Below, piece after piece: positions 7,290 to 11,729 of a stretch of 11,729 nucleotides of DNA (position 1 is the stretch's first letter; each line of letters opens with the position of its first letter). The position numbers were made by a program, and so were the translations under genes. The DNA lies in NCBI GenBank assembly GCA_002433595.1, contig DJIL01000040.1:1-11729 (forward strand), given 5' to 3'. The stretch comes from a bacterium UBP8_UBA6595. GTDB lineage: Bacteria > Margulisbacteria > Marinamargulisbacteria > UBA6595. The notes below the pieces were generated by a model. The model saw nothing but the letters and a program-made list of their open reading frames with translations, had not been told where the DNA came from and did no database searches.

Positions 7290-8213
7290 TTACCATACGT
7301 TCGTCGCAGCTGCAAACAATTCTAGGTTTAAAAAGGGTTTCGGGTCAATCCGTTTTCGGTAGCGCCAGACTTCATAATGCAGGCTCGGAGCCGTGACAAG
7401 CCCCGTGGCCCCCACGTTGGCAATGACTTGGCCTTTTCTCACGCGGTCATTGGCTCGAACTTGCAGCTTGCTAGCATGGGCATAAATAGTTTTATAGCCG
7501 TAGCCATGCTCTAAAATAACACTCAGCCCCAATCCTTTAATGTAGCGAGCCGCAATCACGCGGCCGTTGGCAGTTGCTCGCACGGGGGTGCCTAGCCACG
7601 AGGGGATATCAACCCCATAATGAAACATGCGTTTGCCTAAAATGGGGTGGCTTCGAAATCCAAAGCTGGATTTAATATAGCCATGCACGGGCCATATTGA
7701 AGGTATTTGATCCAGTCGTTTTTGATAGTTTGAAAATTGTGCGTTTACATATACATATTGCTGAACCAATCGATCAATGTGGGTATTTAATACGCCGAGC
7801 TGCTGCTCTAAAGTTTGAATAGGGGGTGTGCCTTCGGGAACTTGTAAGTCTTGATTAAACGCACGAATTCGGTAGTTAATTTTTTTTTTGCTGTAGGATT
7901 GACGCCGATTGGGGAGCATGTTTTCTAAATTAGATTGCGTGTCTATAATTGAAGATACTGTGGATTGGAGCGTTTCTAACTGAAGCGAGAGGGTTTCAAC
8001 TTGTTGTTCCTGACGCTCATACTTTACTTTTAAGGCATCATAGTTCTGAACCGACCGCCACTTTTGAACAACGCCAATCCCCAAGGCAATTAATAAAATG
8101 CTAAAAACTAAGGCCCCAATGCCTAGGCTGTAGCCCCAAAATTTGGATATAGACACTCGAACCGCACGAGACTGATTGGGACGAATTAGTGTGATTGAAA
8201 ACTGATCATGCAT
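7290..8213 (-). CDS. M23 (LytM-type) peptidoglycan peptidase-like protein, membrane-anchored, with one active-site His replaced
   Basis: This 307-residue protein has a cytoplasmic N-terminus, one membrane helix (about 27-50), Gln/Glu/Leu-rich coiled-coil stretches (about 55-95 and 132-168) and a C-terminal LytM domain (about 174-293), so the enzyme domain should face the periplasm. M23 enzymes cleave peptidoglycan cross-bridges with a zinc ion. The zinc ligands His198 and Asp202 (HYGVDIP) and His279 are present, as is the active-site His246 (IYAHASKL). The canonical HLH motif, however, reads SLH: Ser277 replaces the histidine expected as catalytic base, so activity may be altered or lost. A run of ten A on the coding strand (7880-7889, Lys109-Lys111) is a possible slippage site. 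I chose ATG 8213; an in-frame TTG at 8228 is possible, and neither has a clear Shine-Dalgarno. The bactofilin gene follows after 9 nt. Family is confident; catalytic competence is open. Confidence 0.9.
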   Translation of the reverse strand: MHDQFSITLIRPNQSRAVRVSISKFWGYSLGIGALVFSILLIALGIGVVQKWRSVQNYDALKVKYERQEQQVETLSLQLETLQSTVSSIIDTQSNLENMLPNRRQSYSKKKINYRIRAFNQDLQVPEGTPPIQTLEQQLGVLNTHIDRLVQQYVYVNAQFSNYQKRLDQIPSIWPVHGYIKSSFGFRSHPILGKRMFHYGVDIPSWLGTPVRATANGRVIAARYIKGLGLSVILEHGYGYKTIYAHASKLQVRANDRVRKGQVIANVGATGLVTAPSLHYEVWRYRKRIDPKPFLNLELFAAATNVW

Positions 8214-8263
8214 GCGCAGTCTTGGCAAGCAGTATACCGGGCAATTGGACGAATCGAACGGTA

Positions 8264-8378
8264 TTTAGTATACGTTTTTCAAGGCTGCTTCTACTCATTA
8301 TCGTTTGTCCACTCATTGTTACTATAAAACTATACCATTATATAATAGCAATTGAGTACATTTTCTACTATACTAAAA
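8264..8378. promoter_or_regulatory. Divergent regulatory region with mirrored TATACTAAA elements
   Basis: The 171-nt gap between the diverging M23 and aminotransferase genes must hold promoters for both directions. TATACTAAAT reads leftward at 8273-8264 and TATACTAAAA reads rightward at 8369-8378, a 9-of-10 inverted pair. Each is a plausible -10 element pointing toward its gene, but neither has a good -35 hexamer at 16-18 bp. The pair may be -10 elements, a regulator's half-sites, or chance in AT-rich DNA. Confidence 0.35.
8316..8346 (+). promoter_or_regulatory. Candidate promoter for the aminotransferase-dnaG pair
   Basis: A perfect -10 hexamer TATAAT lies at 8341-8346, with TTGTTA (four of six -35 matches) at 8316-8321. 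The spacing of 19 bp is longer than ideal. Transcription would start near 8353 and give a leader of about 32 nt before ATG 8385. That placement argues against the upstream TTG at 8352 being the real start codon. Confidence 0.4.
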
Positions 8379-8384
8379 ATCACA

Positions 8385-9317
8385 ATGAAACAAGAAATAA
8401 AAGAAGAAATAGCGTACTGGTCGTATGCCAATGGGCGTATTATTCCCAATGCTGAATGTGCCATTCACATTCAAAATGATGCCTTGGGCAGTATGCGTGG
8501 CATGCGAGTGTTTTCGACTTCTGTTGCGGTTGGCCCAGTGGTGTTTCGATTGTCGGATCACTTGGATCGCATTATTGCTGCAGCCAAACACATTGGAATG
8601 CAACCCAATCAAACCAAAACAGAGATGCACACCATTGTTCAGGCTGTTCTAGACGCTCAGCAAACAGCCGATATGCTGATGGTTCGATTAATTCTGTCGG
8701 GACAATCGTCCGAGGCATCCACATCGACAATGCGCGCAGAGTTTTACGTATATGTATCAGCCATGCCCCAATACGCTGACGCCCTGTACCATGCGGGGGT
8801 TTGGTTGGGGGGGTTCCCGCATCAACGGGAGTTGGCACCCGTAAAATTAACGAATTATGTCTCGGCTTATATGGCGCGTCGACAGCTACCCAAGGGGGTT
8901 GACTCGCCACTTTATATTAGCCCCGGATTAGACCCCGATGTTTTGGAGGGGGATACGTACAATATTGTTTTTGTCGATGATTCTGGTTTGGTAACACCCG
9001 CCAACGATGGCCGTATTCTATTGGGTATTACTCGAAAATGTGTGGCTGAATTGGCTAAGAAATTAGGGATTGGGTATCGGGAAGCCGTGATTCCTTATGC
9101 AACGATTGGCCAGTATTCGGAATGTTTTATGACAACGTCTTTGCGCTTTTTAATGCCAATTCGGCAAATTGACGAAACCCCTTTTTCCGTTGGTCGAGGC
9201 ACCCAAACGGTACGATTGCAGGCCGCGTTCCAAGCCCTGTTTCAATCCGAAACTGGGCACTGGTTGCCTCAGCTAGGCGTTCATGCCGACCCCGTGCCAT
9301 CCACCCATGATGGATAA
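8385..9317 (+). CDS. PLP-dependent class IV aminotransferase (IlvE / D-amino-acid transaminase-like)
   Basis: Class IV (fold type IV) PLP enzymes include branched-chain aminotransferase, D-amino-acid transaminase and aminodeoxychorismate lyase. The 310 residues match IlvE in length. Family features in order: VVFRLSDHLDRI (52-63) with phosphate-binding Arg62, the Schiff-base Lys154 in VKLTNYVSAYMARR, Glu188 in EGDTYNIVFVD, GITR (214-217), and the terminal ECFMTTSLRFLMPIRQID with GRGTQTVRLQAAFQALF, which line up with the end of E. coli IlvE. The usual HALHYGTSVFEGIR segment that shapes the pocket is replaced by NDALGSMRGMRVFST, and the TAAEITPV loop by SLRFLMPI, so I do not name a substrate. 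ATG 8385 is preferred over TTG 8352 because the extension looks non-coding and would begin at the predicted transcription start. No Shine-Dalgarno is seen. The 3' end overlaps dnaG by 11 nt. Confidence 0.87.
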   Translation: MKQEIKEEIAYWSYANGRIIPNAECAIHIQNDALGSMRGMRVFSTSVAVGPVVFRLSDHLDRIIAAAKHIGMQPNQTKTEMHTIVQAVLDAQQTADMLMVRLILSGQSSEASTSTMRAEFYVYVSAMPQYADALYHAGVWLGGFPHQRELAPVKLTNYVSAYMARRQLPKGVDSPLYISPGLDPDVLEGDTYNIVFVDDSGLVTPANDGRILLGITRKCVAELAKKLGIGYREAVIPYATIGQYSECFMTTSLRFLMPIRQIDETPFSVGRGTQTVRLQAAFQALFQSETGHWLPQLGVHADPVPSTHDG

Positions 9318-11016
9318 CCAACGACTATCGGATACAACCGTAGAGACTGTTAAGCGATCGGTTCAAATTGTGCCGATTATTCAGTCGTATATTCAATTAA
9401 AAAAGCGCGGAAAAAACTACGTAGGACTATGCCCATTTCATGGCGAAAAAACGCCGTCTTTTACCGTTAATGCCGATAAAAATATGTATTATTGTTTTGG
9501 GTGCCATAAGGCAGGGGATGCGATTGGTTTTGTGCGAGACATGGAGCATATTGGCTTTGTGGATGCCATTGTTCACATTGCCAATCAGATGGGGCTACCC
9601 ATCGAGTATGAGACCCTGAGCACTGCTGACAAAGTGCAATTGGATCGCTATGCCAGTGTGTACAAAGCCCTAGATTTGTTTCGGTTAAGCTGTCAAGATG
9701 CGCTTAAATCCGATACTGAAGCTCAAGCGTATTTAAAGTCTAGAGGCATTGCGCCAGCGGTTCTGGATCAATTTGGAATTGGCGTTGTTCCTCAAGCCTC
9801 GCTTCAATCAATAGTTGGCGGGGGAATTTCAGAGTCCACATTGGTGGATGCCGGCTTAGCGCTTCGAACGGAATCTGGCGCCTTGGCTCCACGGTTTCGT
9901 CAGCGCATCGTCTTTCCTATTTTGGATCATCGGGGACGTACTGTTGGGTTTGGGGGGCGCTTGTATCGGACGGATTCGGGCCCCAAATACTTAAACTCAC
10001 CAGAAACGCTGGTCTTTAATAAAAATCGGCTGCTTTATGCCGGGTATCAGTCCAAAGCCGCAATTAAAAAGATTCAATCGTGTATTTTAGTGGAAGGGTA
10101 TATCGATGTATTAGTCGCGCATACGCATGGCCTTTGCCATACAATCGCCACTATGGGCACGGCATTGTCCGATGCTCATATTGACGGTTTAAAAGAAAGT
10201 ACAGTAATTTTGGCGATGGATTCGGATGCCGCGGGTCAAGCGGCAATGACCAAAAGTAGTCAAGCGTTGGATCGGGCCAATGTACCTGTTCAACTGGTTG
10301 ATTTACAAGGTCTAGACCCGGCTGATTTTTTAGAAAAGCACGGGCCGGATCTATTTTCCAATCAAGTAGCGCAAGCGTTGAACCCCGTCGAATTTCGCCT
10401 CAAGCAGTTGATGCGTGGTGAGCTAAAAAATGGGCAGGAAAAACGAGCCATTGTTGAGTCTATTGCCCCCTTTATCCAGCGTCAAACAGATCCGATTGTT
10501 CGGCAACACTACATCCAACAAGTAGCCAAAGCGACTCAGATTGCCCCCACGATTATTCAAGACAAAATACAACTAATGAGCGTGAATCCGACCATGAAAA
10601 AGCGATCCGCAGCGCGGCCAACACTGGTATCCAGATATACCAAAGCAGAGGTCATGATCGTGTGTGCCATGTTTTTGGATGAAGCATGCCGCACGCGTGC
10701 GGTGAATGAGATTCAGCTTGCCATGCTTCATGATGAGAAAAACCAAGCCATTTTTAAAGTGTTGGCAACGGCCGCTGGGGGGCTAAGTCTGGCCGATATG
10801 CCCGATACGATTCGTGCCGATATTGCCAAGGCTATGATGGAATACGATGCGACAGCAGTGGCAGATTTTGAGGCCTGTTTAGGCGTATTGCACGATCGGC
10901 ACACTCAGCAACGCATTCAAATTATTAAGGCAAACATTCGTGAAAAAGAAGCGCAAGGCGATGATGCCGCGATTTCATCGTTATTAAATGAACTGAATCA
11001 ACTGCTGAACTTATAA
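9307..11016 (+). CDS. dnaG: DNA primase
   Basis: DnaG makes the RNA primers for DNA replication. The N-terminal CHC2-type zinc finger is intact: Cys42 and His45 (CPFH), Cys63 and Cys66 (CFGC). The catalytic core has KYLNSPETLVFNK (227-239) and the TOPRIM acidic residues Glu263 (VEGYID), Asp305 and Asp307 (AMDSDAAGQ), equivalent to E. coli Glu265, Asp309 and Asp311. The C-terminal part (about 430-569), expected to contact DnaB helicase, is less conserved. The length of 569 residues is normal. The start is ATGATG at 9307/9310, inside the end of the aminotransferase frame; an ATG at 9283 would add eight residues not typical of the family. No Shine-Dalgarno is visible, so re-initiation after the upstream stop is likely. 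In many bacteria dnaG is followed by rpoD; here a 110-nt gap and an exoprotein gene follow. Confidence 0.97.
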   Translation: MMDNQRLSDTTVETVKRSVQIVPIIQSYIQLKKRGKNYVGLCPFHGEKTPSFTVNADKNMYYCFGCHKAGDAIGFVRDMEHIGFVDAIVHIANQMGLPIEYETLSTADKVQLDRYASVYKALDLFRLSCQDALKSDTEAQAYLKSRGIAPAVLDQFGIGVVPQASLQSIVGGGISESTLVDAGLALRTESGALAPRFRQRIVFPILDHRGRTVGFGGRLYRTDSGPKYLNSPETLVFNKNRLLYAGYQSKAAIKKIQSCILVEGYIDVLVAHTHGLCHTIATMGTALSDAHIDGLKESTVILAMDSDAAGQAAMTKSSQALDRANVPVQLVDLQGLDPADFLEKHGPDLFSNQVAQALNPVEFRLKQLMRGELKNGQEKRAIVESIAPFIQRQTDPIVRQHYIQQVAKATQIAPTIIQDKIQLMSVNPTMKKRSAARPTLVSRYTKAEVMIVCAMFLDEACRTRAVNEIQLAMLHDEKNQAIFKVLATAAGGLSLADMPDTIRADIAKAMMEYDATAVADFEACLGVLHDRHTQQRIQIIKANIREKEAQGDDAAISSLLNELNQLLNL

Positions 11017-11051
11017 GTTAAACACGAACCAGCATCTAGACAACAATAAGA

Positions 11052-11113
11052 AAATTACGTTACTATTCTATTTATATTAAATAAATAACTATTAATTTTT
11101 ATTAACGTAATTT
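11052..11113. repeat. Perfect 11-bp inverted repeat upstream of the exoprotein gene
   Basis: AAATTACGTTA at 11052-11062 is matched exactly by its reverse complement TAACGTAATTT at 11103-11113, separated by 40 bp of nearly pure A/T. A smaller inverted pair, TTAAT-TTTT-ATTAA, sits within and at the edge of the loop (11092-11105). The right arm ends two bases before the GGAG ribosome binding site of the exoprotein gene. It may be a paired operator or an mRNA structure near the start codon. It lacks the GC-rich stem and U-tract of an intrinsic terminator for dnaG. Confidence 0.6.
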
Positions 11114-11115
11114 AT

Positions 11116-11119
11116 GGAG
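11116..11119 (+). promoter_or_regulatory. Ribosome binding site that selects a GTG start
   Basis: GGAG lies seven bases before GTG 11127, an ideal distance, and 22 bases before the in-frame ATG 11142, which is too far. It therefore favours GTG as the start of the exoprotein gene. Confidence 0.6.
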
Positions 11120-11126
11120 TCACTGA

Positions 11127-11729
11127 GTGTTTTACTTGAAAATGATAAATCAGCGCATTGCTAAAATTTTAATCATACAATTTATAATCAATACGGTACT
11201 CACGCCATGGGTTCTGGCTGTTGAGCCCAGTGTGGTGGATGCCCAATCGCCAACCGTTCAAATATATCGGGCAAATAATGGGGTGGATGTGGTGGATATT
11301 GCGGGCGCCAATGCGCAGGGGTTATCGGACAATTATTTTCGATCGTACAATGTCCCCAATACGGGTATCGTTGTGAATAACAATTTAGATCTAAACAAAG
11401 CGTCGCTAATGGCCGGGCGTGTGCTCCCCCCCAATGCGAATTTAAACAATGGCAATGGGTTGGCCAATATGATTGTGTTTCAGATAACGGGAACCGAGCG
11501 CACCCAGGTGCAGGGACTAACCGAGATTCATGGGGGGGCTGCGAATTTTATGGTGGCCAATCCCAATGGGATTAGTGTGAATGGGGGCGGGTTTTATAAC
11601 GCGCCTCGGGTGACATTGACCACAGGAGCGCCGGTGATGGATCAGGGGTACCTGTCCAATATTCGGGTAACAGGGGGAGATATTGTGGTGGGCCCGGGCG
11701 GTTTGGCCACTCAGTTTTCCAACCAAAGG
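11127..11729 (+). CDS. Two-partner-secretion exoprotein (filamentous haemagglutinin / CdiA-like), N-terminal 201 residues, truncated by the window edge
   Basis: TpsA proteins are very large surface or secreted proteins, exported by Sec and then through a dedicated outer-membrane TpsB pore; roles include adhesion and contact-dependent inhibition. The visible part has a signal peptide (Lys5, Arg10 and Lys13 before a hydrophobic core at about 14-31, likely cleavage after WVLA) followed by the TPS secretion domain. Family hallmarks are VDVVDIAGANAQGLSDNYF (53-71), GIVVNN (80-85), MAGRVLPPN (95-103), the diagnostic NPNGI (145-149) and RVTLTTGAP (161-169). The frame is open to base 11729, so the repeats and any C-terminal toxin are outside. 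GTG 11127 is preferred to ATG 11142 because of the GGAG spacing. A G7 run at 11532-11538 lies in frame. No tpsB or immunity gene is visible. Adhesin versus CDI toxin cannot be decided here. Confidence 0.9.
   Translation, partial: MFYLKMINQRIAKILIIQFIINTVLTPWVLAVEPSVVDAQSPTVQIYRANNGVDVVDIAGANAQGLSDNYFRSYNVPNTGIVVNNNLDLNKASLMAGRVLPPNANLNNGNGLANMIVFQITGTERTQVQGLTEIHGGAANFMVANPNGISVNGGGFYNAPRVTLTTGAPVMDQGYLSNIRVTGGDIVVGPGGLATQFSNQR

Noticed and set aside
8195..8910. Several open frames overlapping the divergent gap and the aminotransferase gene on both strands
   Set aside because: They lack recognisable protein features and lie in alternative frames of a well-supported class IV aminotransferase.
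11114..11164. Short leader peptide beginning ATGGAG upstream of and overlapping the exoprotein start
   Set aside because: It would be 16 codons, its start contains the ribosome binding site of the exoprotein gene, and it has no ribosome binding site of its own.
11517..11726. Minus-strand open frame opposite the exoprotein
   Set aside because: It is antisense to the strongly supported TPS domain and has no protein features of its own.

Overview
The window reads as a chromosomal segment of a diderm (Gram-negative type) bacterium. It holds housekeeping genes (DNA gyrase, primase), a bactofilin with an M23 peptidoglycan peptidase, and the start of a two-partner-secretion exoprotein, which needs an outer membrane. 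The 653-residue GyrB lacks the extra insertion that makes the gammaproteobacterial subunit about 800 residues, which argues against Gammaproteobacteria. I cannot place the phylum from sequence alone; an uncultivated diderm lineage is plausible but is inference.

Layout, left to right. 1-550 (minus): 3'-truncated gene of unknown function, with its own ribosome binding site, an AT-rich promoter region (about 585-637) and unusual arginine codon use. 648-5095 (minus): gyrB and gyrA, 14 nt apart. 5231-8213 (minus): a compact set read M23 peptidase, bactofilin, TatD nuclease, GspF/PilC-like membrane protein, with junctions of 9 nt, a 1-nt TAATG overlap, and 5 nt; gyrB follows after 135 nt. 8214-8384: divergent promoter region. 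8385-11016 (plus): class IV aminotransferase overlapping DnaG primase by 11 nt. 11017-11126: AT-rich spacer with a perfect 11-bp inverted repeat. 11127-11729 (plus): signal peptide and TPS domain of a filamentous-haemagglutinin/CdiA-like protein, running off the right edge.

The minus-strand cluster combines an envelope module (bactofilin scaffold plus M23 enzyme) with a nuclease, a lone secretion/pilus platform protein and both gyrase subunits. On the plus strand an amino-acid enzyme is translationally coupled to primase, and dnaG is not followed by rpoD. The two window ends, the unknown gene and the exoprotein, are the accessory-looking parts. I found no tRNA, rRNA, CRISPR array, insertion sequence or convincing intrinsic terminator. 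No gene-free stretch exceeds 300 nt. I did not find a clearly new multi-gene system; the best leads are the unknown gene, the M23 protein lacking one active-site histidine, the isolated GspF-like gene, and the inverted repeat in front of the exoprotein.
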